Below are positions 1-9,800 of a stretch of 64,000 nt of DNA, one piece after another. Numbering within the stretch: position 1 is the first letter of the stretch; every line of letters begins with the position of its first letter. The notes below the pieces were generated by a model that saw only the letters and a list, made by a program, of their open reading frames with translations, did no database searches and had not been told where the DNA came from. The stretch is from positions 404,712-468,711 of the forward strand of contig WNYE01000018.1 in the NCBI GenBank assembly GCA_021396245.1. Reading direction: 5' to 3'. This DNA comes from Sporothrix humicola (Eukaryota; Ascomycota; Sordariomycetes; Ophiostomatales; Ophiostomataceae). Both the position numbers and the translations under genes were made by a program.

Positions 1-27
1 TTGAGTAAAATGGTGGCGCTTAAATTT

Positions 28-91
28 GATTTCTGATTTCTGATTTCTGATTTCTGATTTCTGATTTTTGATTTTTGATTTTTGATTTTGA
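28..91. repeat. Heptamer tandem repeat
   Basis: About nine head-to-tail copies of a 7-bp unit, first as GATTTCT and then drifting to GATTTTT. It is a minisatellite-like AT-rich array at the left edge. It is not a canonical telomere repeat (TTAGGG), so it does not by itself show a chromosome end. Confidence 0.9.
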
Positions 92-711
92 GGTCGTGAC
101 TGTGGTAATGACCTGGTCGTTGACAGTACATATGCATACGAATACGAACCGCTGGCTTTGTGCTTTGTGGGCTGCTATAATATATAATATTGAAATATCG
201 AATACCAATTTGTTCACTCAACGCTCGTTATCACGGATCTAAAACGATGACAAGGTGTAACGGTCCAACAATAATTCAACACTTGTGATAAGGTTGTGAC
301 TGTATATCATAGGGTATCGGCATATAAGTTTATAAGTTTATATTTCAGATAATTAGTAACAAGCAAGTTATTGATTCAAGGTATCAGGAGAAAGTCTTGG
401 TTTTATAATGTCTCCATCGTGGAGCTCAGGCTTTACCTTGGCCTTTACATTGACCGTTTGGGTGACGCGGGTCTTCACAAATAAGATGATCTTATGTAGG
501 TAGACATAATTTGGGCATTTCGAGGTGTGACGTATAGTATTATCGTTAAAGATTGTTTATACAGTAATTGGAAGCTTTTAGAAAGGATATAAGAAGCACG
601 AAAATCAATAGACCCCATAATGGTTAGCTTACTAGGCAATTATATATAACGAATGTTCTGTGTCCTACAGGTTTTATTCTGTCTCCATGACTGCGAGTAC
701 TCTGTACTACT
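92..711. other. AT-rich intergenic stretch, no gene seen
   Basis: I see no open frame with coding-like codon use, no tRNA boxes and no clear repeats here. It is downstream of the truncated secreted-protein ORF that ends at 712, and I see no C-terminal domain of that family in it. Confidence 0.6.
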
Positions 712-882
712 CTAGCATACGTCGCGGCAGACAAGTGTAGGCTGGACAGGGCTGTTTGTCGAAGTAGACGATGGTGAAGGTGAAGGTGAGGGAACAGCCC
801 GCGATGACGAGCTCTTTCCCCGGCGGCAGACAGAAGCCGCAGCCACAGTGGCGAAGAGGGCAATAAGGTACGAAGGTTTCAT
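712..882 (-). CDS. Truncated serine-rich secreted protein (56 aa), paralog of three genes further right
   Basis: A short minus-strand frame starting at the ATG ending at 882 encodes 56 residues. Residues 1 to about 18 form a signal peptide (basic N-terminus, hydrophobic core ending in AAA). It is followed by a mature start SVCRRG, a Ser/Pro/Thr-rich stretch, and a Cys-containing end PTLVCRDVC before a TAG stop. The order signal peptide, Cys-Arg/Lys, Ser-rich linker, Pro-x-Cys is the same as in the proteins at 9801-10712, 12899-13696 and 17069-18082, where the linker is followed by a further beta-rich domain of 130-160 residues. That domain is missing here. It is either a truncated paralog (pseudogene) or a minimal secreted peptide; the sequence cannot decide. 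Function unknown. Confidence 0.5.
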   Translation of the reverse strand: MKPSYLIALFATVAAASVCRRGKSSSSRAVPSPSPSPSSTSTNSPVQPTLVCRDVC

Positions 883-2373
883 GTTGAAATGTGAAAAATG
901 TCAAAAGCCAAGAGTGGAAAGTGATACATGCGTCGTGCTGGTGGGATCGACACAGGGTTAGGTGTGATAAGAACAGAACGGAGAGGGGGGGAAGCAAAAG
1001 AAAGTACGTAGTACGTCGTGCATAGTATTTAAATAAATTCAACATGGATCACGATATTCTGCGAAAGACTGCTCTAACAAAGTTTGCTGGTGTTGTCCCA
1101 AATAGGAAATATTTTTATGGCATGAGACCACACGCCATTCATTTATCCCTTTGACAACTTGACCCCCGCTACAGCTAGCCTGGTTTTGGCCTGGGCCCAT
1201 CTTTGCCAGCCAGCCACCCGTGTCACGATTCCACGCTGTAAAACTTCAATGCAAGGGGTAAATTGAGAACTCCAGCCCTGAGAAGGGCTCGTCATTAAAG
1301 GGAGAATAAGACCGAAGAGAGACATACCAGCGGAAGAAAAGCAAAAAAAAAAAAAAAAAAAGGAGAACAAAAAAAGGAGGAAAAAACAAACGACAAAACG
1401 TACAGCAGCGGGTATTCGCTGGTCGTCACCGACCCAACTACTAATCCGCCGATTACTGGTTTGACTAGGGGAGAGCGGACGGGATCCCGTATTTTCCAGT
1501 ATCTATGGCCGTACGTGGGAGGTGATGGACTTGTGGTGGCTTTTATGTCGTTCTGAGATCGCGAAATGTCTCATTGACGGAGGTATGCTGTATATTTAGT
1601 ATGGTTGTGTGTGCATTCTGTATGTTTCTATGTCGTACTATTAACACGATTTCCATCCACGCTCATTTAACACCAACGCCACATTCCCGCGTCACAGAAG
1701 CCTAGAAATCGTCACGCCCACGACATAACACACCTATATGACGGAACTTTATATATGTGTGTACCGGCCTCTCAGAAATTATAAATTTACCACTTGATGT
1801 GAACATATTGCAAATACCCGGCAAGACGATACACTAAATATCGATCAACAGATAAACGGATTCAAACAGGCTCACCTCGATTTGAAGGTGGCTAATGCAG
1901 CCAACTGGCTATCCACTGGTCAACACCGTGTTGGCGGGCAGACTCATTGTAAAATAAAATAGTCACCGGCGAGTGCGGGCATTTACAATTGAGTGTAAAA
2001 CAAACAGCACCGGGACGCCAAGGCCGTGTTGGTCAATGCCGCACCGAAAGCGAGTGAAATCCAGCGCATTGCAAAAACAGAGAATGCTTGAAGAGTACAC
2101 AATTGGGAAGAACCAAGAAAAGATGTGGAAAAAAAACTTTCCACGAAAAGACAAAGAAAATAAGAATATTGGATGGGGAAAAGGAAGACGGCGACTCTTT
2201 GAAGGTCTTTAACTGCACAAGGTAAATTGCCAATTGCCACAACAAAACAATAACACGCTGCCACTACGATTCAATAGTTACCTCATACCAGCTGAATGGC
2301 CTCGAAACCCCAAGAACTCTGTCAAAAATCGTAGCAAATTGTAGCAGAATGGGGCAAATGCAGTGGAGAAGCC

Positions 2374-2475
2374 GCGCAACTAGATGTATCTAACGAGCTC
2401 TAGCAGGTCTAGCGAGTATCCGACCTGTATCTAGCCTGTATCTAAGCAGAGTCTAACCAGAATCTAGCGATGTAA
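2374..2475. repeat. Degenerate TCTAGC/TCTAAC motif cluster
   Basis: Seven or more variants of a TCTARC word occur within about 100 bp at spacings of 9-18 bases. This resembles a decayed tandem repeat. No known element is recognised. Confidence 0.4.
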
Positions 2476-2977
2476 GTGATGCTGCAGCGAGGCGTTAGCC
2501 ACGTCTTGGCGCCAGAAGACTAGCCCTACAATAGGCATATTACTGGTAATAGACCCAACAGAGCAAAGGGATGTAACAACAAGCGAGCATGCAAGTCTCA
2601 AACAAGTCGATCCTTATCAGCAAATGTTCAAGATGTCGCAATCAACAACGATGCAGAGATAAAAACAAAAGTACCGTGTAATAGAGCTTTAAAATACAAG
2701 CAGACCAAGGGCTGAAAGGCAAGGGGAGGAAATTCGCATTAACACTTCAGGCCTCAATGAAGACCATCAAGCAAAATGATCAAATGCGCAGAAATGAAGC
2801 ACCATCGACGATGATATAATTTTTTTTAAAGTAATACTCATTGCACGTATCCTATGACGCTATTACAGTCCGAAGTTTGCTCTGGGACGTGTTCAAGATT
2901 GTTGTCGTCGAGTACTCCAGCGGCACAAAATAAATGCAGCATCCACTAGTCCATCATACCCCTGCATCAACCTAGAC

Positions 2978-3010
2978 AAAAAAAAAAAAAAAAAAAAAAA
3001 GAAAAAAAAA
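2978..3010 (+). repeat. Poly-A tract
   Basis: Twenty-three consecutive A, one G, then nine A. No coding sequence or target-site duplication is evident next to it, so it is recorded only as a homopolymer tract. Confidence 0.85.
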
Positions 3011-3682
3011 CAGTTTACCACGACCACCATGCTGGGCCAAAGACACACCCCCACAAAGAGCCTCCTCTAGCATCAAAGACCGCGCCGACATTATTGACGG
3101 CGAGCGGTATGGGGAGAAAAGGGAGAGTGCTGGCTGGGCGGCCGTATTTTGCGTGTACCAGGGATTGCGCGATATTACGCGTCTGCTAGACTCTCACGTT
3201 AGCTCGCAGCTGGACTCTGGACTCCCCCATCCGCCCGCGAGACTCTGGATTTGGATGTATGATTCTAGACTCGAGAGTACCGGCACGTCCGTCTAGAAAC
3301 AATAACGCGACGTGCCCAGCTCCTTGCTTGCTGATTTGAGTCTGGATCCGCTGTTAGCTCGACTGTCCGCTGTCCGGTGGAGAGCCGATACGGGCCCGCT
3401 GACACGTTGGAGTATTGGCTCTTGAGTCCACTGGGTGTTCAACACGGATTGTGCCCTTTTTTGTGCCTTTCTCTTTTTGAGCTCGTGTCTTATCTGGTCA
3501 CTTCGTTTTTATTTCTAGAGGTAGGGGCAGATAGAAGCAAGTTTAGCAATTGCATACCAAAAATCAAACCGAGATTTGCAGAAAAAGCATACAGACTACA
3601 AGCGATGTTTTAGACTGCCGACCGGCATATAGACCGATACCCTTCCCCATCCACTCCCTGCTCTCCTCTTCGACTCTCGACG

Positions 3683-5372
3683 ATGCCCATTGCCTCCGAT
3701 ATGACGGCCGTGTTTGCTGGTGCGGTCGAACGCACGCAGCAGACAGCCCGCCAGGTCGGCGAAGTCCTTTTGAACTTGTCCAAGTCGTTCTCGAAGCCGT
3801 CCTTTTCCTACGAACTGCTGGGATCCGATACGACATCCGATACGACGACCGATAACACATCCAAGCCGACATCCTCTACCACGAGCACGACAAGCAGACG
3901 GAGGCAACTGGGATACTGGCTGCGATGGATCTGTGCCGCATTGGCAGCCCTTTTTGTTTTGTACTCGATCCAGCGCTATGCCGTGTCCGTGTCTGGCGGT
4001 TCGTTGACCAGGGCACGCCGCAGCCTGACAAAACAACAATACATTGACGCCGTCCTCCGCGAGCCCATCGAGGGCGCCGTCGACCTGGGGCCGATCCAGC
4101 ATCACTGCAGCCACATCAAGGTGCAGCCGGGACTGATCTGGCACTGCGATGTGCTGATTGACGGCCTGGGCAATGTCGGCAACCAGCTGGTCAACAATGT
4201 GCTGTTTGGGCTCGAGGCGGGCGCATCAACGATTATTCTGCCGCGCATCGGCGTCCGCGATCCAAACGACCTCAGCAACCTCGGCGACGAGGAACACAGC
4301 ACCGACCTCGCCGACCTCTTCGACCTCGACATGCTGATGGGATCGTGGGCGGCTGCGTGTCCGCAGATCAAGCTGGTCAAGACGCTCGACGACCTGCAGA
4401 GTCCGGATCCATACGCAGAGGAGGAAAACAATAAAAAAGAAACGGAGAAGGAGGTCGCCCCGGCCAAGCTGGAGGCATGGAACTTGAGGGGACTCGAAAG
4501 GGTACGGTACGCCATCGCGGATCCGGTCAACTACCGCGGCTGCTTTGACAGCTGGCTGGAGCGGTTTGTGCTCAACTCGGCCAACATGTCCGACGACAAC
4601 CCGGTGCGCATCTTGTCGGCGGCGCCGTTCTTCCAGTGGCACGCTCGCATTTTCGCGCCTGTTTTTCTTTAATCGGGAAATGCGCCGGTTGGGCGCCTCC
4701 GTTTTGTGGCACATGGAGCAGCGTCTCGGCCGGCCGGTTGTGGCGGACGCGATCCTCTTTCCCGACTCCCAAAATGCATCCCTCGTTACCTCCCTCCAAC
4801 GAAACCGGATTGTGAGCGACGGCTTCATGGGCGTCCATCTGCGCACGGCCAGCGACGCCGTCAAGTTCCGCTGGCCCAGCTACGACGCCCAGGCGCCCTA
4901 CTACATCAACACGACGCTCGAGCGCAACCTGACGTCCGTCTACATTGCCACCGGCTCGCCCGAGCACCGCGCTCTGTTTATCAACGACACAGCCCCGCTC
5001 GGCCTCGACGTCTACTGGAAAGAGGAGTTGCTCGCTGATTCAGTCGGCACAGAAAACGACGACCTCGCCGCCTTAAAAAGCTTGTCGTGGGACCAGCAGG
5101 CCGTCGTCGACCTGCAGGTCCTGCTGTACGCCGGCTTCTTTACTGGAATGGGCCGCAGCAGCTTTTCCTGGTCTGTCGCGATAAGGAGAGGCGTCATCCC
5201 CGAGGCTGGCCGCTCGTATGTCGACTACGGCTGCTACGAGCGCGCCATCAAGGACAAGCCCAAGGAAGAGGGTTATGTGCCCGACAGCACCGAAGAAGTC
5301 GGCTACTCGGACGACCTCAATGTTGTGCGCTGCGACTATCTCGTGCGCCTTGCCCACAGGATTTGGCAGTAA
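3683..5372 (+). CDS. Type II membrane glycosyltransferase-like protein (O-fucosyltransferase-type fold), reading frame interrupted
   Basis: Two overlapping plus-strand frames together look like one fungal glycosyltransferase-like protein of about 560 residues. The first (ATG 3683, open to the TAA at 4670-4672) has a cytosolic Ser/Thr-rich N-terminus, one transmembrane segment near residues 76-98, and a motif GLGNVGNQLVNNVLFGLE resembling the first part of O-fucosyltransferase-type folds. The second (open through 4545-5372) carries HLRTASD, which fits the HxRxxxD motif of GDP-fucose-dependent transferases (GT23/65/68 type), and WDQQAVVDLQVLLYAGFF plus SSFSW near the end. The frames join only with a +1 shift around 4640-4672, at a short T run. 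An intron 4661-4718 or 4661-4721 would restore frame, but it has a poor donor (GTTTTT) and removes residues (FNREMRRLGASVL) that look conserved. I therefore favour a frameshift, either real decay or a sequence error. The substrate is unknown. Confidence 0.6.
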
Positions 5373-5683
5373 TGTGGCGAGGAGACTTTCTTTTGTCATC
5401 ATATGTTTTGCCATCTGTACCATTAATTGTGTGTCACCATTTTCCTTTGTGTTTTATAAGCCTGTCTAAAGCAAGTAAAGCCTTCTTCTGTTCTTCTTTG
5501 AATCAAGTAAATCAAACATGTCAGATCCTGACCAGCATATATTGTTCCCGACTATACTATATACCCCACCCTTTATATAATGACACAGTTGAAAGAAGAA
5601 AACGTAAGAAAACGAATGAATAAGAAGTGAAATAGAGGGAAAAGAAAGCAAAGAGAGAAAGAAAAAGAGAGATCATCTCCCAT
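5373..5683. other. Convergent 3' intergenic region
   Basis: Short AT-rich gap between the ends of two convergent genes. It should contain both 3' UTRs. Nothing else is seen. Confidence 0.6.
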
Positions 5684-6870
5684 TTAAGCAGTGCCACTGG
5701 ACGCAGCACCGCTCGGAGCAGCACCACTGGGGACAGCGCCGCTCGGAACCGTTCCGTTGAACGAGGGCATCGTACCGTTGCCGCCGCCCGAGGGACCGCC
5801 GCCAATGTCCGAGTTGGCGTTGGCGACGCCGCCGTCCTCGTACAGGTAGGCGGCGGCACCGGCAGCGGCGGCATAGCTCGTGTTGACGCCAAACGCCAGC
5901 CAGGCGAAAAGACCGTCCTCAATGGAGTCGCCCAGCAGCGTGTACTCCATCAGCGGGTCGACGCCCTCGGTCGTGTCGGCCTCCTCGGCCAGGATGCTGT
6001 CGTCGGTGTTGGCGGTGAGCTCCTGCGTGTTGGTCGAGTAGGGCGCGTTCTGCTCGACGGCCGAGATCAGTGTCTGGTCAAAGAACGCCTGGCCGACGTG
6101 CATGGCTGTCGTGTCGTGGCCAATGGTGCCGTTGGGCAGCAGCGTGCCGTTTGTGTGGACCAAAATATGAATGTGCGGGGCACGGCCGGTGTAGTGGCCG
6201 GGGAAGATGGACTGGAACTGCGCCACGCCGTCCTCGTCCGTCTCCTGGATGCCTCTAAGGAACGTCGAGTTGAGGCCACCCTCGCCGCCGTCGACGCCCG
6301 AATACACACCCGTGGCGTTGCAGTGCCACATCTCGACGTAGTGGTTGGGGACGGGTTCACAGGTGTCGACGTCAATGACCTGGTAGTCGACCGTAAGAGG
6401 GACGCCGGCCTGGGATTCGGTAATGTCGGCACGGACCAACTCGCCGGAGACGTCTAGGGGGGAGGAGAGTTAATACAAATTATAAAATAAAAAAGAGATC
6501 GAGTCCACTTACAGTACGGCCCCTGGGTCACTTCAGGCGTCAGGACGCACGAGTTGTTGGACGAGAAAATCTCGCTCTCGGGCGTGTCCAGCGTGTAGCC
6601 CGTGGACGTTCGGTTGTGGTCCGTCGCCAAGTCCGAGGCCAGGCTTCTCTTGTTGAGGCGTCTCAGCACGGCGGCACGGCGGGCCACATTGCGAGCAGCA
6701 ACGCCCCGGGCCTGCAGCTTCTCGGCGCAGTGGGACAGTGTGCTGCGGCGAGTGGCAGCCAGGAACGCCCGGCGCTCGGCAATCTCTTCCGTCAGATCAT
6801 GGCCGGGGTGGGCAGTCGTCAGGCCGGCGGCGTACACAAAGGCAGCCAAGACAGGAGTAGAGAAACGCAT
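5684..6870 (-). CDS. Secreted intradiol ring-cleavage dioxygenase
   Basis: Two exons, 6870-6513 and 6453-5684, joined over a 59-bp intron (donor GTAAGT, acceptor TAG), give 375 residues. The splice recreates the motif GPYY (Tyr119-Tyr120), the classic first iron-ligand region of intradiol dioxygenases. The exon 2 motif GHYTGRAPHIHI supplies the second Tyr and both His ligands of the non-heme Fe(III). Residues 1-20 are a signal peptide, and an Arg-rich propeptide-like stretch follows (about 30-75). The family opens catechol-type rings between the hydroxyls using O2, and secreted fungal members are thought to act on plant- or lignin-derived aromatics. The C-terminus (last ~40 residues) is a Gly/Ser tail with four PSGA-like repeats and no hydrophobic GPI signal. 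Fold and catalytic chemistry are well supported; the exact substrate is not. Confidence 0.92.
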
Positions 6871-7978
6871 GATGGTGGTGATGGTGGGTGGCGTTGGGGA
6901 AATGGATTTGATTTCAGTGAGTGAAGTTGTTGATTTAATGAAGGACTTTTGAAATGTTCAAGAACACAAAATATGCAGAGCGAATGTGAGATGATGAAAA
7001 GAAAGAAGAAGATGTTGCTTCTGCTGGATGAGATCAGACCAGAACCTTTGATGAGCAGACGTGATGTTTTAATACTTCGACTTCTCTTCACTTCTATACA
7101 TCAACACAAGGATATGTCAATCACAGTACAGAGTATCACAATCACAATCATAGTCAACAACATCGTCCACGCCATGCCTTACGTCAATTCACATGAAAAG
7201 CCACCGAAGAGGCATTTGTTCACTGCGACCCACGTGCAAAAGCATGTAAATCCAAGGGTTGTGATCCCTTTGTTACCTTTGATACATTGTCTCTCTGCTA
7301 CTCTCTGATACCTTGTCTTCTTGGCTTCTCTGCCTTCGACGAGGAATGGATGTCGAATTAAGACTGTACAGAGTATATGTCCTGTCGATCACTGGCATCC
7401 GACCACATCCCGAGCACATCCAGCCTATCAGACCAAACATAAAAACAATGACGATTGATCAAGATCAGCGCACGCGTAATGGTTCAGGAGGGCCAGTGAC
7501 TCTGGAAGACAGGAGGAGAACAAAAGAAGGGGAAAGAAGACATGGGTCGTGTCCAGAAGAGTACGCGTCGTCTAAGCATAACTGCCAAGGCCGAAAGACG
7601 AGAACCTGCTGGGGTTTAGGTCCGGCAGTTCGACGAATGGCTCAATAAGTGGACAATCAGTGGGTAATGAGTGGACTCTTGTTCGGACTTTACGTAGACT
7701 TGTAAGGGTTTAACACCTTAATTCTACTTGGAAAAAGGCGTTAAAATGGATGTGACGTGAAAGGGAGAGAAAGAAAGAAGACAGACAAAATAAAATGGGA
7801 AATTTGTTACAGCTTGCGCGGCCTTTACCCACACCCTTGCCCAGTAAACTCCGTCGTTAGTCTGATCTCGCTCGGCCTTTATCGCCTTACAACTAGTCGC
7901 AGGCCAATCACAAGAAATGCAATGAAAGACATTTGGGGAAGTAAAAATAAACCTTGACTGACCTGTTTCATGAAAGAC

Positions 7979-8106
7979 GGGGGATAAATAAAAGAAGGGA
8001 CAAGAAAGACGCAAAGAGGGACGAAAGGAAAGACGAAATAAAAGACAAAAGACAGACGAAAAACAAAACAAAAGACAGACGAAACAGACGAAAGAAACGA
8101 AACGGG
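7979..8106. repeat. Purine-rich AGACGAAA-like imperfect repeat
   Basis: The plus strand is almost pure purine with repeated GAC punctuation (AAAGACG, AGACGAAA, AGACAAA). It is a low-complexity microsatellite-like tract. Confidence 0.6.
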
Positions 8107-8301
8107 GCGCAGTTTGCTCGGGAATTCCGAGGTCTTGTCTGGCTCAATAACGATTAAATTCGTACTGAGCATGGCAAGTGACTCGCTAGCTACGAAAGAC
8201 GTCAACCTGTCATGGAAGGCCTTGATTTCTTGTTTTAAGATGTCAAGAGCCCTCGCTGCCAAGTGCAGGACACCATATCGAAGACGTCGTTTATATATAG
8301 C
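8107..8301 (-). pseudogene. Coding-like fragment, unidentified
   Basis: The minus-strand frame open from just after the in-frame TGA at 8302-8304 reads as an ordinary amphipathic protein segment (LAARALDILKQEIKAF and onward to SEFPSKLRP). It then runs into the translated low-complexity tract. There is no ATG in the coding-like part. I read it as a possible remnant of a gene broken by the repeat, but I do not recognise the family, and chance cannot be excluded over 65 codons. Confidence 0.25.
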
Positions 8302-8544
8302 TCAGCGCCGATTTGGCATCGATATAGAGAACACAAGAGGACTACGCGTCACAAGCTTCGCCTAGCGATCTTGGCTAGTCTGCACGCATTATACAAGCAG
8401 GCGCGGTTTTTTTGGAAAAGGGGAGCGTTGTATTCTATGAAAATAGAAGAACAGGAAGTTTCTGACAAATGAGGAGAACATAATCACTGTCCTCGAGATG
8501 GCACATGTGTCTCTTTTGCAACCAATTCAACCTCCAACAAGCTA

Positions 8545-8864
8545 TCACACTCCCGGCGAAGAGAGTAGCTTGCCAGCATCACACCAATGTCGTACCGACT
8601 CGTACTGCGAGTTCACGTCGACCGTCACGTTGATCGTGTTCTCGTCGTACTCGGAAATGGGGATACCGCTCATGGTGATTTGAATGTACTCGCCCAGTGT
8701 CGTGATTGTCGCCAGGTTAAACTGCTGCTTCGTCTCGTAGAAATTGCCCGTCAACTCAGCCACACGGGGCCCTACACCAGGTGGTTGTTGACGCGCACTC
8801 AGACCGCGAACGTGTCCGTCTCACCCAGCTTGGCGGCCCCGAGGAAGAGGGAAGAAAAACGCAT
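8545..8864 (-). pseudogene. Decayed small secreted-protein gene
   Basis: A minus-strand ATG at 8864 begins a signal-peptide-like MRFSSLFLGAA, and the frame then meets an in-frame TGA after 21 codons. The same frame continues with RVNNHLV and a TAG. A different frame then takes over and stays open from about GPRVAELTGNF to the stop at 8545, encoding a beta-rich stretch with FNLATITTLGEYIQITMSG and INVTVDVNSQYESVRHWCDAG. One premature stop plus one frameshift in a short, otherwise protein-like unit points to a pseudogene. It lies on the same strand as the serine-rich secreted array but lacks the Ser-rich linker, so it is probably a different small secreted protein. Family not recognised. Confidence 0.45.
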
Positions 8865-9800
8865 ATAAGTACTTGAGTTGGGAGAGTAGTAAAGCAAAGG
8901 AGTGTGGTGATATAAAATCAAACTAAAGGCGTAACGTTCAGTGAGTTGTGCAAAGCAGTGGCTGGGCTGCTATTCAATGGCCTTGAAGCATCAACTCGAC
9001 TCATTATCGTCAGAGAAAGTTCACGTATTTATTGTCGAGAATGACACGAAAAAACATTGCAAAAGCAGCATTTCGGCATAGATAGATAGTAAGAGAGTAT
9101 ATTAAAGATCGTTTTACACTTTATGAACTTGGTATTGGTTCTTATTCCAGCGTTGGATGTCAAAAACATATTTCTGTGGTGATATCAGAATCCACGTGAC
9201 AAATGTAAAGACGATACGACAAGCGAGAGAAGCCTCAAACGAGGTCTAGAGTTTCGTCAGTTGGTAGTGTTGTACATTTTCATGTTACACAATTTATAAA
9301 GATCAAGTGAAATTCAACTGTGTTATGATATTTACAAGATATACGACGATATCTCAACCATATTAAGCAAATACCATCCAATAGACTGACCTTAAATCAA
9401 ACTCTGTAAAATGCCGCGAATATCCATCGTTCATCATGATGACAACATTGAGCTAGAGGCTCAATTCATGGGAAGGACCAATTGCAGCCGGAATAGCAAA
9501 ATAAAGAATAATGAATAAGTTGACAGCAGCCAACAGAGCCATCTTCCACCAACGTTGCTCGTTTGAGAGTGGTGCATTTCAGATACTATTGGTGAACAGT
9601 CAAAGCAAAACCTTAGCTGTGTAAAGCCTTGGCAGAGGCTTCTAGGCCACAGTTGACTAAAAAGACAATTTGCCAAGCCAATATTTAAATCAATGTGTGG
9701 TACTATTAGATTTTGTACTATGTACTCTGTACTCTGTAAACGCGCCTAAAAATCAGAACGAAAGAATGGAGGTATGCACACCAGAATCGATCGTCTCCTC
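8865..9800. other. AT-rich intergenic stretch, no gene seen
   Basis: It contains the likely promoter of the decayed gene and the 3' end region of the next serine-rich gene. A 29-codon minus-strand frame with signal-peptide-like residues near 9470-9560 is too short to support. Confidence 0.5.

Larger units (their letters stand above)
883..3682. other. Intergenic region with A-tracts and degenerate short repeats
   Basis: No convincing gene in 2.8 kb. It contains an A19 run (1343-1361), a 23-A run followed by G and nine more A (2978-3010), and an imperfect cluster of TCTAGC/TCTAAC/ATCTAG motifs (about 2374-2475). Near the glycosyltransferase-like gene there is a stretch rich in GACTCTGGACTC-like words (about 3180-3300). 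The last few hundred bases are probably the promoter and leader of that gene. Confidence 0.55.
6871..8544. other. Intergenic region with purine-rich repeats and one coding-like remnant
   Basis: The first 200 bases are the likely promoter and leader of the dioxygenase gene. From about 7979 to 8106 the plus strand is a purine-rich run of AGACGAAA-like words. Next to it, on the minus strand at about 8107-8301, is a short open stretch with protein-like composition that ends upstream in a stop. Two isolated ACGCGT words occur (about 7475 and 7563). No complete gene is supported. Confidence 0.5.

Noticed and set aside
28..91. Telomeric repeat at the left edge
   Set aside because: The unit is GATTTCT/GATTTTT, not TTAGGG, and ordinary non-repetitive sequence lies on both sides.
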